Positions 1-12,496 are shown, counted from the stretch's first letter. The stretch is 64,000 nt of DNA from Moniliophthora roreri (GCA_001466705.2 LATX02000180.1:248001-312000), one strand, 5' to 3'. A program made the numbers and translations. Notes: generated by a model not told the origin, from the letters alone.

Positions 1-3000
1 TCAGGACAAACGAATACCCGATGGGTTCGCCTCCGAGCACAGACGGAGTCATGGCGGTAGGACAGCGAGGTGACTCGTCTAAGCCTGATATGTATTGGGA
101 AACTTTTCATCCGGCACTGCTTAGTTGCAGTTCAGAACTGGTCTCCTTGTTTCAGATGCAAATTGAGGCCGCTCTCGCCAATGCGCTCCCCTATGCGCCG
201 TGCCTCGAAGATATCTCCTCTGAATACAATGCACCTGCTGGTTCGGTCACGGACCTTGCAAAAAGCATAACGGATACCTTCATTCTGCGTTTTGTCTGGT
301 CCTGTTTCATGCTGGAACACACCAGGGACGCGTTCGCTTTCCAAGACGATATGCTATCTGAAATTCACCAAGCAATCTCGTACGCGTTTTCGTGCAGGGC
401 AGGTACCGTGAATGTGCCTTATTCCAATCGGACTGTTACGCTATACGCACCTTACCATGGGGGAAATGCCGTAGTCGATTCTGTAGTCAAGGCGGCGGCA
501 TTAAAGGCAAACGCAGATGTACTCGTGCTTGATGCACTGGAATTAGCAGCCGGAGATTGTGGAGCTTTGGGAGAGGGTAAGCACTTTGTAAGATCGGCTA
601 CGGACTTGACTGATCCCACACCAATAAGCGGGTGCTATGATAGACTTTTTATACGATGGATTACCCATCAAAGGTTTTGCGGAGCACAATGATGTTCAAC
701 AATTCTTCTACTCTCTCGTAGAAGCCGGACTCGACACGCCAGCCTCGTCATCACCACGTCGAATCATCTATCTGAGAGACTTCGGTACGATATCCTGTGC
801 CGCAGTCCCGTTGATGATCTATCTTCTGCGGACCATCGAAAATCTACGCCAAAGCCCTGCATATCCCCAACCACCTGCCATCATCATTGTCATAGGCGGC
901 TGCCATCCATTGGGGTACCCAGGACGCCCTGATAAGTATTCGAATCAAAAAGGCTTTTGCACCTTTTCCACGAGTGTGCAGCAGCTCAACAACGTCTATT
1001 ATGATCACCAGACACTGCTGAAAGAAGGGGGTATACCCAACGATGAGATGCCTCTTTTGGACAACAAGGTGTACATCTCCGATGACATGCCTTTTGCTAA
1101 TCTATCTTCGGCATTCTTCGCTCCAATTCTCACACCGTACCACGACGAAATGAAGGAGTTATCTGTGTGCTATCGGCCATCAGGGAAGAGTTCCAATGGC
1201 GTATCAGGGCAAGACGATGCGGCGAGCGAACCCGCATTTTGGGAGGATCAAGTCAAGTCTCTCGCAACAAGTACTTTGGCTTTCAGTGTTTATTCGAAAG
1301 CCATCGATGCCAGCAGGCAGCACGCAGAGCTTGAAGAGAGAGCCTCCGCTGTCAATGCCATTCTTCTGAAGCTCTTGCTTGCACAAAAAGGTGTCAACGT
1401 CACCGGAAAACTTCATGGTGTCTCCTCGGGTGACTTGTTCGAGAAAAGGTATATCCCTATGTTTCCCCGTCTCTGCTTAACTCACGGCTCCGACGACGAC
1501 AGAGAAGGAGAGGTCACGTACTCGATACTCTTGCCATCTTCTATCGACACTATTTTCGATATTCTGATCATGTTACTTGGCAATCAGTCAACGTCGGCAG
1601 TACCTCCAGATGTCGTGGTGGATGCAGTTCAAGCATGGATTCACCGTTATCAGCGGCTGGAAAGCTGGATCGATTCGGAAAATCAACGCAACCAATTGTA
1701 AGTCCTACATGATCTAGAGAATTGTCATTAAAATTATCTGTTATCAGAGATATTGGTGGTGATTCTAGCCACAACAACGGCGAAAAGCCAGGCATGGCTG
1801 ACCCTGTGGTTGAGGCGGTCCGACGCTCCTGGGACCTGTCCTCCCATGAAAAGAAGCTTCTTTCTTGTATCGTGGATTCCTGTACGTTAGTGCGCTGAAC
1901 TCTTGAGCCTTCACATGCTAATGCACTCCCTCTTTCACAGGTACACTATCCACTGCGTTTCAGGATGTTTGCCTGGACCGGAGAGTCATCGAAAACCTTC
2001 GTTCGATCGTGTCATTGCCTCTCTTGCACCCACAACAATTTAGATCTGGAATTCTTTCCCGCGAGTCGTTATCAGGTGTCCTCCTCTACGGACCCCCTGG
2101 AACTGGGAAGACTATGGTTTGTCGAGCGCTTGCCTGCGAGAGTGGTGCCCGAATGCTACTGGTCAAACCTAGCGATGTCTTTGACATGTATGTTGGGGAG
2201 TCGGAGAAGTATGCCAGAGCAGTTTTCGTAAGCATCCCTTGGTGGGTATTATATTTCCGGTACTAATCTACCCGTCTCAGAACCTGGCAGATCGCTTGGC
2301 ACCCTGCGTGGTCTTTATCGACGAAGTTGACTCCCTCTTTGGAGCCAGAAGTAGTAGATCCGGAGGACGTGACGTACATCGAGCAATGGTAAGCATCTTG
2401 GGCTTCATCACAAGTGACTTGCTGATCTTCTCGACCAGCTCACGGAATTCATGCAATGCATGGACGGATTGTTGAGTAAAGATAAGGGTGTCATCATTGT
2501 GGGAGCTACGAATAGGGTATGTCTCTCGCTCCGGCTCTGCGCATACGGGGTTCTGAGTGGCTTTCCAGCCCTATGATCTCGATGCGGCCATCTTACGAAG
2601 ACTGCCCTGTCGGATGTTGGTGGACCTGCCAGACGAACGTCAGCGGCGAAGTCAGTGTATTTTTTAAATTGGGTTTAACGTATAACTGAGCTAAACCGCC
2701 CTCAGATATTCTTCAGAGTCACCTCAAAGGGGAGATTCTGGATGGCGTAGACCTTGGCAGGATTGCGTCCCAAACAGAAGGATATTCCGGCTCAGACTTG
2801 AAGAGTAAGTGATAGCTGACTGAAAGCCTTTATCCACAGACTAATTCGTGGCATTCTGGTTCCCAGACTTATGCGTATCTGCAGCGATGGAAGCCCTCAA
2901 AGACTGCATCGGTGGTCTTGGCAAAGGTTCAATGTTCGAGGCAACGACAGCTGTTGCTGCGGAGAAGTCGAATCAGCCCACACCGCCCAATCGGGTGATC

Positions 3001-3279
3001 AGAATGGATCATTTTGGGCGTGCTTTCGCTCAGGTGACGGCTTCGTTCACGTTTGAAGGAAACAAGGCGCTATACGAATGGCACCAAAAGTATGGTTCGA
3101 ATCCAGATGAAGTATCGCTCTTTGCCAAGAGGTGTATGGAAGATGGTGTGAAGGGAAGTCCTCCGCCGAAGAGCGAGAACGGCAACATGAATTTGGATGC
3201 GAGCCAAATTCAGAGGAAGTTTGCCAAAACGATGCTGACAATGACTTCAATGCTCTCTGGGATATATCATTCCAGTTAG
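1..3279 (+). CDS. AAA ATPase (Msp1/ATAD1-like clade), 5' end outside or at window edge
   Basis: I read nine exons: 1-576, 644-1697, 1748-1881, 1941-2227, 2281-2388, 2439-2516, 2569-2650, 2706-2804 and 2867-3279 (stop). The frame is open to base 1, so the ATG at 21 may be internal and the gene partial. The C-terminal third is a single AAA module: Walker A GPPGTGKT, Walker B CVVFIDEVD, sensor 1 GATNRP, a RRLPCR stretch in the arginine-finger region, and the GYSGSDLK helix at the start of the C-terminal lid. Spacing and motifs fit the meiotic/Msp1-type clade, whose members remodel or extract proteins, often at mitochondrial membranes. The roughly 600-residue N-terminal part has no motif I recognise, so the substrate cannot be named. 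Every intron is GT-AG and phase-matched. ATPase identity is firm; the biological role is inferred. Confidence 0.9.
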
Positions 3280-3324
3280 TATTACAGTGATACTCTATCT
3301 TACAATCGCTTCAGAGTCTGCTGC

Positions 3325-4365
3325 TCAATAATAATATAAATACACAGGGTAACTTGATCGTCTATAATAGCCACCATCACCACTGGAGGTCCCTCGCTCA
3401 CTCCCGTACCGATAGGAATAAGAGTTAAATCCACGTCTCAACGCATCCTCCGCCACTTGATCGTGCCCGTCTTCGACTCCACGACTGGACATATGGTCCA
3501 AAAGAGCTCGTAGGGCCCGCTTCAGCACGTACCGCGCAATCCGACCTGTAGTCTTATGCTCTTCGCCGTCTCCTAATGTATGGTTCAATACAGCTTCCAA
3601 ACCGTACCTCAACGCGTACTCTGCTACTTGGACGAGACCATTATCTTCTCCAGACAGGTACTTCTGGTCCATGAATCGCGACAAGGTTCGCCTTAGAGCT
3701 TCCATCGCCAGTTGAACCAACTCATCGTTTGGTCCGTATCCGTATTGTGATGGTGGGCTCGAATACGACGAATGGCTTGGACTCGCGCCATAAGAGTACG
3801 ACGAACTTGAATAACTCGGACTTGAGCCATAAGGATAGGACGAACCCTGAGAACCCGAATGCCCGTATTTCGGGTCGTCCTCCGGATCAGAGTGGAACAC
3901 TTGATCGTAAGTGTCACTATGGTCCTGGTTGAAATCGTGAGGACCACTATAACTGTCACTGTAACTTCGGGGTGGTTGATCGTCGTCGTAGCGGTGGTGG
4001 TCATGATGACGATGGTGTCGAGGTTTTCTCGACCTGTTGTGTCCCCCTTCTCGAGGTGTGTCTGTGTATCCATATCCGGGTGCTGGAAAGCTACTGCCTA
4101 CGGGCAAGTATGGTTCGGGATAAGGCTGCTGAAGCGGAGGAGGTCCTGCTGGGTATGATACAGGGTATTCACTTGTTGGAGGTATAATAATTCCACCGAT
4201 TCCGGGAGCATAGCTCTCTGGAGAACCTCGATGTTCAATTGGTGCTCCGTACTAGAAATCATATGACATCAGGTTCAATTCAGATCTTTCAATCTGTAGA
4301 GAATAGCCCACCACTGGTGTGCCAACGGGTATTGGTACTAGTTGAGGTTGTACATAGTACGACAT
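3325..4365 (-). CDS. Low-complexity protein with C-terminal helical repeats
   Basis: Two exons, 4365-4312 and 4251-3325, encode about 326 residues. The intron (donor GTGGGC, acceptor TTCTAG) is phase 0. The first half is very rich in His, Ser, Tyr, Pro and Gly, with HHRHHDHH and repeated YSSSSYSYG-like stretches. The second half carries about three and a half copies of a roughly 29-residue amphipathic unit, seen in LVQLAMEALRRTL, LVQVAEYALRYGL and IARYVLKRALRALL, then a partial unit. There is no signal peptide or membrane segment. It converges on the AAA ATPase gene, with 45 bp between the two stop codons. I do not recognise the family. A disordered head plus a small helical oligomerisation domain is the simplest reading. 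Confidence 0.7.
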
Positions 4366-4905
4366 TGCAAGAGAAAGGAAGGAAGAAAATGATGAACCCA
4401 TGCTCCGACACCTTCTCGCCTTTTAGTCTTCCGAGGGCCAAGCTGCAGTGCTGCGGGGAGCGCCGGGATTTTTTCTCTCAGCGCTGGTTGAGCCCAAGGA
4501 GCATGAGGTCAGAGGTATCCTAATCCGAATATACCTCGGGCTAAAAAGTCATTGTGGCATACTTACCAACCCAGCTTTCTTTGTCATGTGCAGTTAAAAG
4601 CACTGCCGCTTAGAGAGAAGAGTCTAAAGCTCGGAGCAAGTTGGGTGAGCAACGGTTGATCCGCTTCGAGGTCGGTGAAAGAGGAATTCGCATATCCACA
4701 TTTAGATTGCTCCATAAAACGTTGATGGTTAACTAAGTAACATTTTTTTGGCCAGTGATATGTATAGTGCTACATGGTAATATATACACTCTTGTTTTTT
4801 TGCATCGAAATAAACCCCAAGAATGTAACAGCAGAAGTTATTTCCTGCTCGCAGGAGGAGGAGTGAGAGCCCAAAACGGGCGCTTCTAGTCGGATAGCAG
4901 TGGAG

Positions 4906-5403
4906 CTATCCATCATTATCCGGCAGCGATGTTGAAGTACCGCAAGTACTTGATGAGTCGATGAGCAAATCGAAACTCTTGTTCTCTGCTATAGAGGCAT
5001 GATTGGGAACCCTTTTTCGAGTCCTACGTCGAGGCAGAGCCCCTTTTCTAGGCTCCAAAGCGCCTTTGGCAACGATGACCGGCCCAAAAGGCTTTGTCCC
5101 CTCGAGGACAATGGTGTATTGGTATCCTCGCCTTTCGCCGAGTGAACCAGATCGTTTTCTGGTGTGTTGATTGTTGGCAGGGGGTAGTGGGACTGCGGCT
5201 CCAGAAGGAGGTGATGCGAAAGTGGAGTACGCGTTGTCGAGCATTTTCGTGAGAGCTGGAGAGGTAGCAGTAGTAGACGGCCGTGAGAGCTGTAACAGTT
5301 GTTCGGTGGTCATGGACGACGATGAAGTGAAAGTGTGTTCGTATAATATCATCGTGATGGTGATAGTTGCAGTTAAGAGTTTGAAATAAAATTGAGCAGC
5401 CAT
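4906..5403 (-). CDS. Small hypothetical protein
   Basis: An open frame of about 165 residues from the ATG at 5403. An in-frame ATG at 5313 (MTTEQLLQL) is an alternative start and may be the true one, because the residues before it are hydrophobic and Thr/Ser-rich. The C-terminal half is basic (RKRSGSLGERRG, PRRRTRKR) with one hydrophobic strand-like stretch (YTIVLEG). No family was recognised. It lies just downstream of a tRNA gene on the same strand. Confidence 0.4.
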   Translation of the reverse strand: MAAQFYFKLLTATITITMILYEHTFTSSSSMTTEQLLQLSRPSTTATSPALTKMLDNAYSTFASPPSGAAVPLPPANNQHTRKRSGSLGERRGYQYTIVLEGTKPFGPVIVAKGALEPRKGALPRRRTRKRVPNHASIAENKSFDLLIDSSSTCGTSTSLPDNDG

Positions 5404-5527
5404 TTTAAATTCGGAATCTGGGGTAAGTTTCAGCCACGGGGACAAACGTGGCAGACAGGTGGAGACTCACAGTGGCACGTACCCCCAGGGGGTAATAAAT
5501 ATTTTAGCACCTAGGGTTCCAGGAAAG

Positions 5528-5537
5528 AAAAAAAAAA
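5528..5537 (-). terminator. Pol III terminator of tRNA-Gly
   Basis: A run of ten A on the plus strand (T10 in the tRNA sense) lies about 20 nt beyond the tRNA 3' end, as expected for RNA polymerase III termination. Confidence 0.7.
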
Positions 5538-5558
5538 TCCCCTGCTCATAGACTTCGA

Positions 5559-5640
5559 TACACCGTTCGGGAATCGAACCCGAGCCGCTTGCTTACTGAG
5601 TAATGGAAGGCAAGCATGATAACCACTTCACCAACGGTGT
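5559..5640 (-). tRNA. trnG-UCC: tRNA-Gly (UCC) with short intron
   Basis: The minus strand folds as a full cloverleaf. The acceptor stem ACACCGT/ACGGTGT is perfect, the D arm carries GTGGTTATC, the anticodon stem is CTTGC/GCAAG, and the T arm is TCGGG-TTCGATT-CCCGA. The 17-nt anticodon loop starts C-T-TCC-A, giving anticodon UCC and leaving a 10-nt intron after position 37. The D arm and anticodon region closely follow known fungal tRNA-Gly(UCC). A at position 1, paired with U72, is uncommon for glycine tRNAs, which usually start with G. Confidence 0.85.
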
Positions 5641-5747
5641 CCGAAGTACGGTGAAAATAACAAGGCCATAGTCATATGTTTAGGCACAGGTAGCCCCGGC
5701 AGGCAAAATTTTTGAGAACTCATCCTCCTTCAACCTTCTCTTCCAGC

Positions 5748-6696
5748 ATGCCACCACTCAAACCTCAGAAACCTTCAAAAAGAAAGCTTGCGGAAGACCC
5801 AAATGCTGCGGAACCTGTCTCTCGAAGCAAAAAATCAAAGTCTTCAAAGTCTTCCAAGGTAGAAAAACTGCCTTCTCCGGATCCCCAGTCCTCGCATTCA
5901 GAAGAAGAGGAAGAACTCAAACTTCATGGGCTTACGAGTGACGAGGACTCGGAGGATGATGATGATGAGATGGGAGAGCCAGAAGGGGTTGACATTGGAA
6001 AACTTCCGACTATTGCAAAGGACGATGCTACTGTGAAAAGAAAACTAGAAAAAGCAAAACGGCAACCGGTATGTATCCCGTTTGTCTGTATCAGATGCAT
6101 ACTCATGATGCCCTAGACAGAAGATCGGGGCGTCGTTTACATCGGCCGTCTACCACATGGGTTTTATGAAGACCAGCTAAAAGGCTATTTTTCTCAGTTT
6201 GGAGATGTTACAAGATTAAGGGTGTCTCGAAATAAAAAGGTGCATCGCCTCAAAATAAGTCGTGAAACATTTCCTCACCGATATCAACCAGACCGGCCGA
6301 TCAAAGCACTACGCCTTTGTAGAGTTTGATTCATCTTCTGTCGCTCAAATCGTTGCGGAAACAATGGATAATTACTTGCTCATGGGCCATATATTGCGCT
6401 GTAAAGTGATTCCCAAGGATGAAGTTCACCCAGAGTTATGGGTCGGTGCTAACCGCAAGTGGAGAGTGGTACCTCGAGACCGCGTTGCTCGCGTTACACA
6501 CAACAAGGTGAACGATCTACAACTCTCGCTGTTTTCCACTGACCTGTATCCACCACAGCCTCGAACAGTTGAGGAACAAGTGAAAGCCAACAAGCGTCTC
6601 ATCAGAAGGCAAAACCAGAAGAAGCAGAAATTGGAAAAAGCTGGTATCAAGTACAACTTTGATGCTGTCGCATATGTGGGCGCTCTACTTTCTTAG
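5748..6696 (+). CDS. NOP15: Nucleolar RRM protein, NIFK/Nop15 family
   Basis: Three exons, 5748-6068, 6117-6239 and 6292-6696, encode about 282 residues. The acidic, Lys/Ser-rich N-terminus (KSKSSKSSK, then a Glu/Asp run) is typical of nucleolar proteins. Residues from about 110 form one RRM: RNP2 VVYIGRLP, then RNP1 as KHYAFVEF across the exon 2-3 junction. After the RRM comes the family's conserved [18 protein letters not shown] block and a basic C-terminus. In yeast, Nop15 works in 60S ribosome biogenesis (ITS2 processing); the animal homologue NIFK binds Ki-67. The acceptor for exon 2 is the TAG at 6114-6116, because only this keeps the RNP2 motif in frame. Confidence 0.88.
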
Positions 6697-7515
6697 AACC
6701 TCCGTCGCATTCACGCTTCATTTACAGAAAAAGCCCGTGGCTACTGCATCATAGTCGTTCTTCCATAGAAATAGAGCCCACTGTATCTGATTTTGTACAT
6801 ATTACTCCACCTTCAGATGCAATCATCATCCGCTGTAGTCCGGTATTCCGACCGTGGTATCCCCACTGGTGGGCGGGATGGGTAAATGCGCACAATGCCC
6901 ATCTGAAAGTGACGGATCTTCCATTGGCAACAAGAGAATGTCCGCTACGACCAACGACCAGGATCTCCTGGCGTTGTCGGGCACATCTCTTTGGTCCTTG
7001 AGTTACACCAGATTTGAGCGCATAGACTAGTGGCTTCACTGCCACCATCTTTTATTCCCCGGTCCGGGACCATCATCCTCGAGCTCATTGCAGCCTTGGT
7101 GGCGCTCATAGACTGACACGTCCGATGTGGTTGCTACAGTACCAAATGTTGATCAGTTGCTGTTCCTGCTACCAGCTATCTATCTGATGGGTAACTGTCT
7201 GCCCCAGATACTTAATAATGAGGCGTGACATCCCACAAGGTGGATCCCCGCTTCTTTTCCTCCACGTTGTGTTCCGCTCGAGATGCCCAGCCATGAAAGC
7301 GTCGTAAGTGGTTTTGATTTCTTATGCGCATCTCTTTGGCCCTCATTCAGCTTGAAAGGTCTTTACGCCGCTGGAATATAGCACGGGCCGGGTAATATAC
7401 GAAGCGGAAGACACGGACCTAACGCAACGAACCAGTGGGTACGGGACATTCAAATCATCATTCTCAAGGAGTGTAGTAGACCTTCGTCAGTGTTACTTAT
7501 ATCAAACCATCACTG
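6697..7515. other. Intergenic, no gene seen
   Basis: No open frame here has codon or motif support on either strand. It probably holds the 3' end of the Nop15 transcript and the promoter of the next gene. Confidence 0.5.
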
Positions 7516-8361
7516 ATGCTTACTGAGCTCATAGATCAAGAGAAACCTCGCATATCCATCTTCCATCTGAACCTTGACAACACCGCTTCAGATAGTAACA
7601 GACAGTCGAAACTGGAAATGTCTTCACCCTCTAGCTCTCCACCAAGCTCAACGCGTCCACCACGTATGCGAAACCGCACCATGAGCTGTGATCATCTCAC
7701 AAAGGTCGTACACACCGTTCGTTCAGCTCGCGTGCCCAAGATCACCATTCCTTGTGCACAAGCGGTACGAAACATGGTCAAGTGCAGAACACCCGGTAGT
7801 AGCACGACGGAACCTCATTTCGAGATTGTCACTCCAGTGATATATGTACCAGTGGATGTGAAGATGGTTGACGATGAAGACGCGAGGGCTTCAGAGACGG
7901 AAACACCTCAGGCAACCTTTTTCCCGAGGTATCCTGAACCCATGCCCGTTCCTCAATCGGCACCACCGTCAATGTCATGGCCGAGGACGGAATCGAGTTC
8001 AACACAACCCTCGAGATTGACCAAGGCAAAGGAAAGGTCGATTTTGAGCTCGCCGCCGCCGGAGATATCGACAAAGGCAAAGGAAGGGTCGCTTTCGGAC
8101 CAAAGCCACCCTGATCTGGTTCCTATTCCCAGTTCGGCACCACCAGTAGTCTTTGCGAACCAGACTTCGTTCCCGAGCGAGTCCGATCCCGTTCCTAGTT
8201 CAGACCCTCGACCAACGACACTGAAGAAACCGCGGCCGCTGCCAGTGCCTCCCGTGCTGAGCACGAGCACCACTGGTAACAAGACTGGCAAGCCACGACG
8301 GTGTAAACGACTTGGAGGTGCCGATGTATATCGCGAACTACCGCCTCTCCCAACGGCGTAG
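7516..8361 (+). CDS. Ser/Pro-rich hypothetical protein
   Basis: An intronless open frame of 281 residues from the ATG at 7516. A basic block near residues 50-90 (RPPRMRNRT, RSARVPKITIP) precedes a long Pro/Ser-rich region. That region repeats a short motif about every 50-60 residues: PMPVPQSAPPS, LVPIPSSAPPV, and a TKAKE-type repeat twice. The C-terminus ends in YRELPPLPTA. There is no signal peptide and no known domain. The length and uninterrupted frame favour a real, probably disordered protein, but there is no family evidence. Confidence 0.45.
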   Translation: MLTELIDQEKPRISIFHLNLDNTASDSNRQSKLEMSSPSSSPPSSTRPPRMRNRTMSCDHLTKVVHTVRSARVPKITIPCAQAVRNMVKCRTPGSSTTEPHFEIVTPVIYVPVDVKMVDDEDARASETETPQATFFPRYPEPMPVPQSAPPSMSWPRTESSSTQPSRLTKAKERSILSSPPPEISTKAKEGSLSDQSHPDLVPIPSSAPPVVFANQTSFPSESDPVPSSDPRPTTLKKPRPLPVPPVLSTSTTGNKTGKPRRCKRLGGADVYRELPPLPTA

Positions 8362-8565
8362 CGCTGTAGGCTTTGCCCTTGTCGCTCGGGAAAGTCTTGG
8401 CCAACGGCTATCATTGATTCTCCATGATCGGTTACTACTTATATTGCAGTACAGGTTGCAATCTATGGAATGTGGTGCGGTTGCGGTTGTACAGTACAGA
8501 TGAGGTCCACGACATGTATATATGTATTTTTACAATGTTGTACAACAGGAAAGGTATCATCATTA

Positions 8566-11500
8566 TTATCTTAGTGATAATTTACCTCCAAACCTCTTCT
8601 TGGCTATGCTGTCCATCTGGTCCTTCACATTTCTGAATGCATTCCACCACGCTTCACCTACTCTCCCTCTCTGTCGATAAGCTGGGTCTTCGTCATCCTC
8701 GTCGTAACCCAGTTCGAATGGTTCCCAGTATTTCTGGAGTAGAATGAGCCACCACTTCATAACCGCCAACGCCCTCGCCAACCCTTCATCTGTAGCTTCC
8801 AGGCTCTTCACTAACCATTTGGCGAAGAATTGAACATCCTTCTCATTCGGTGGCCAGTCTCGATGTCTCTCAATCCACATCTCTATCACACACTGAATAT
8901 CATCAGTTTCGTGGAAGAAAAGTTTCTGTCCGTCCTGTCCTTGTTGCTTGAGTGTCGGAGGCTGGACATGATTCGCCTTTGGTGGAGGCTGGATAAACAC
9001 CTCCCCAGGATCCAAAACCCTTGGTTTCAATACAACCCGTTGTGTTGGCCCGACAGGAATTGCACCCATCGTCTTGAGAATTCGAGCGGCGGTGATTTGT
9101 TCACGCTGAATGTTCCGAGGCAGCTGAACGAAAACTTCCGGGTCAATGTCCAATTTGCGGAGTTCGTGATCAGGAACTTTCCAAGCCGCTATACTTGGTC
9201 GTTTCATGAAGATGGTCTTCTTGTTTGGAGACCACGCTGCACCTCTACTCTTGGGTGCAAGTTGTTGGGTGATGCGTTTAGTGTTGACAGGGTTTGAATT
9301 AGTCTTTTGGGGAAATGGGAATGCGGGGCCATTGCGTGGTTTCGGGGGCGAAAATTGTACACGGGGAACCGCAGGTGGTGGAGTGGCTCGTACGGCGCTT
9401 TGTCCCCCGGTGACGTTGGGTAGAATGGGAAATGGAGAAGCAGACCGCCGTTTGTATTCACTCTCTAACTCCTTCCGAATGTCATCAGGAAGTGCATCAA
9501 ACACCGTCCTATCAAGCTGAGAAAAGGAGGGTAGATCTGGCATTTCCTTCCGAACCACTGGAATGACGTTCGCCCTCGAAGTTGTAGGTATTTCATGATG
9601 GTCGTAAGAATCCACCACCTTCCGCCGATCATTTCGCATAGGGGTATCCTCCTGGACTTTCTGGAAGTGCAGACGACCTTGCCCGGGTTCTACGGAATTA
9701 TCTCCCAATAACGGTTCCAACTTCTGTATCTGGATACCTATTCCTCGAAGTTCTTTGGGCTCGAAATTGAATGCTTTCAACATTCGCCACGCATGCTCTC
9801 CTATGACTCTGGGTTCGCTGGTAGCGCGGCCGTTGGGACCAGCTAGTGACGTTTGCTTGTTGAACACGTCGCATGCACCATGCCCGAGAAACTAGGGAAT
9901 TGCACGTAATGAGCACCGTGTTCATCTTGGATAGTACGTACTCACTTTTGGTGGCTCTACAGGGGCGGTAGAATCTCTTTTCATAATCTTGAGCGTTATT
10001 GACCGCCCTAGCACTTGAATCTCGTTCATTCGCCTACTAACCTCCGCTGCCATCCGATGTATGAAGGCCTCGACCTGCTCATTGGTCTCGAACCGAATGC
10101 CGTACTATAGATGAATTAGATACGCTTGACGAAGGGAGCTATCAACACTTACATTGATGTCGCACGAGACTGACTTTCGTTTCTTATCACTCTCCAACTT
10201 CCTTTCATCGATGCCCCTAATCGCATTATATAGCGTTTCACCTGTAGTCTTGCCCAACGCATCGCAGAGCACACTTTTGCTCTTAAGAGCTAGCTCCCCT
10301 AGTTTTGTTGCTCCAACTTTATCCAACGCTTTCTGCTTCGCTGAATGACCAAAACCGTGCAGATCGGAGATGTCCAGCGGTTGCAGGAAAGCCTCGACGT
10401 CTTGAGGCATAAGATGAAAAGAGCCAGCCGGCTTGGCGCGCTTAGTAGCGAGTCGGGCGAGGAGTATGTTATGAGCGACTCCGATACTTACTGTAAAGAA
10501 AGAGTGTTAGTTCCCACCTAGCAACGAATCAGCATTCCTCACCTTCACAACCAGTAGCTTTCTTAACCTGTGCCCGAATGGAATCGGCCAGATCCTTAGC
10601 AGGATCAAAGGACAACGCCTTCTCTGAGAAAGGATCTATTTCAGCATTCCCTTTGGCGCGTAGCCGCTCGACTGTACTCGTCACGTCTATGAGGGCTTCG
10701 TCGACAGAAACTGCTTGTAGGTCGTCGGCATGTGACATCAATATTGTGTAGAACCTGAGTGAGAATTGTTTATACCTGAAAAATGCGTGCCTGTTAGTCT
10801 CTGTACTTCGACTAACCCAACGAATACTTACAATTCAAATTCATATGGAATCGTGATGATCATTGGGCATAACTTCCTTGCTTGTTGAAGACTTCGAACG
10901 ACTCAGTGAATGTTTAGCCGAACATGCAAGGTATACCCATACCTCATTCCATTCCTAATCCCAAATTTCCTCGCCTCATAACTAGCCGATGCGATCTCAC
11001 TAGTACTCGAAGTACCCCCTTGAGCACCTTGAGAGTGACAGACAACAGTTGGTTTGCCTTTCAGTTCAGGTCTCTTCACCAGGCCAGCGGAAACAAAAAA
11101 GCTGTCGAAATCGCAGTGCATGATTACGCGCTCTTCTCCGGAGACAACTTTCTTTTTTCCCTTATCCTTGCCAGATTTCCTAGGGGATCGAAGGACAAAT
11201 TCTGCTCCACGCATGCTGACACCGCCAGGCAAAAGATCCGCCGGATCCTCTGCAGCTACCTTCCCAAAGGTCTCTTCTATCCCATCCTCATCGTCAACAC
11301 CGTCTTCGCCTCTCTCGGCCCGCTCTTGGGCCTCCTTCAATAGAGACTTAAGTTCTGCTTTCCATGTAGAGAGGTGGTGTAATCGAGAGTTCTTGTAGAA
11401 CCCATCGATAAAATCAGGTGCGACGGAAGTATGCGCTTTACGCCATTCTGGGTTATTCATAACGCGTTCTGCAATTGGATTGGATTTGTGTGCAGCATAA

Positions 11501-12496
11501 TGAGGTACGCGTAATGCTTCTTGCAGGTTCTTGGGGTCGGTAGTGTAAATTGGATTTATAGTCGATTTCGAGGGTGAAGGTGGAAGTTTACTGGAGCTAG
11601 CTTCTGCATTCTTGAGTAGGGTCGGAGCACTGGGTTTGGAAGCGGTCTGTGTGAAAGTAGAAGGTAGACCCTGTTGAAGTGACTTTTTGCCTTGTGTACT
11701 TTCGGAGCGTTGATTTGGTCGAAATATGAAGTCTGTCCAAGGTAAAAGAACACCCTGTTTCGCACTTTCAACAAGCCATTCCGGGCGTACAACCTTCATA
11801 TGTTTAAACTCTTGTACTTTAGCTGGAGTCAGAGCGCACGTAATAACATGGGTCCTATCAGCAAGTATTAAGCACCGTCAATTGTAATACCAAACGAATG
11901 CACTTACACCAGACTCTTCTTGGTAAGATACGCTTGAAATACACCTCCGTAGCGAACGACCAGTTCACGAAGTTCTTGTAGAGGGGGCTCTGTCCAACCG
12001 TTCACCTGGAAAATACCTCAGATTTTGTTATTCGTTAGCCAAAACCAATACGCACATAGATAGATATTCCTTGAAAAATCTTGCTCCGCGTCTCATCTTC
12101 CCCTATTCCAGCATTCTGAATCTGCAACTTTGCCCGCTTTCTCCTCATGTACTCTCCAAAATTTCCAAAATGCGCGGCACCGTAGATAGCTTCATCCTCT
12201 TCGATACCTTTCCCGCTGTTTCCGGTCTCCTTGGTTTCCTCCACGAGCGTGAACCTGCGCTTCAAGGACGGCTGAGTCGATGGTGGTGGTTCATTTTCAT
12301 CGAGAACATATGGGGTACCGCGTTGCTGGGAAACTGATAGTTCTTCTGGGTCTTCTTCAGCCTCCTCCTTATGACTGTCCGCCGATGCTTGCGAAAGGTC
12401 TCCTGGTAGTCGAGTCTTGCCCAAAACTTCGAGGAACTGAGAATCTTCGGGCTCGAAATAATCAGAAGAGTTGCTACTGGTAGGCGCACTGATCAT
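8566..12496 (-). CDS. REV1: DNA repair protein REV1 (Y-family dCMP transferase)
   Basis: Eight exons: 12496-12056, 12005-11908, 11854-10943, 10891-10832, 10775-10543, 10490-10153, 10104-9946 and 9891-8566, giving about 1188 residues. Domains in order: a BRCT domain at about 140-230 (PPLQELRELVVRYGG, VVRPEWLVES); the Y-family palm with catalytic CDFDSFFV near 425 and SVDEAL near 525; finger and little-finger regions (NYGIRF, ITLKIM); two ubiquitin-binding motifs, FDALPDDIRKEL near 880 and FVQLPRNIQREQ near 1000; and the C-terminal domain that in other fungi recruits Pol zeta (Rev7) and other TLS polymerases. REV1 inserts dC opposite abasic or damaged bases and scaffolds translesion synthesis in the nucleus. 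All catalytic carboxylates are present. Exon 4 is only 60 nt. The gene looks intact. Confidence 0.95.
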
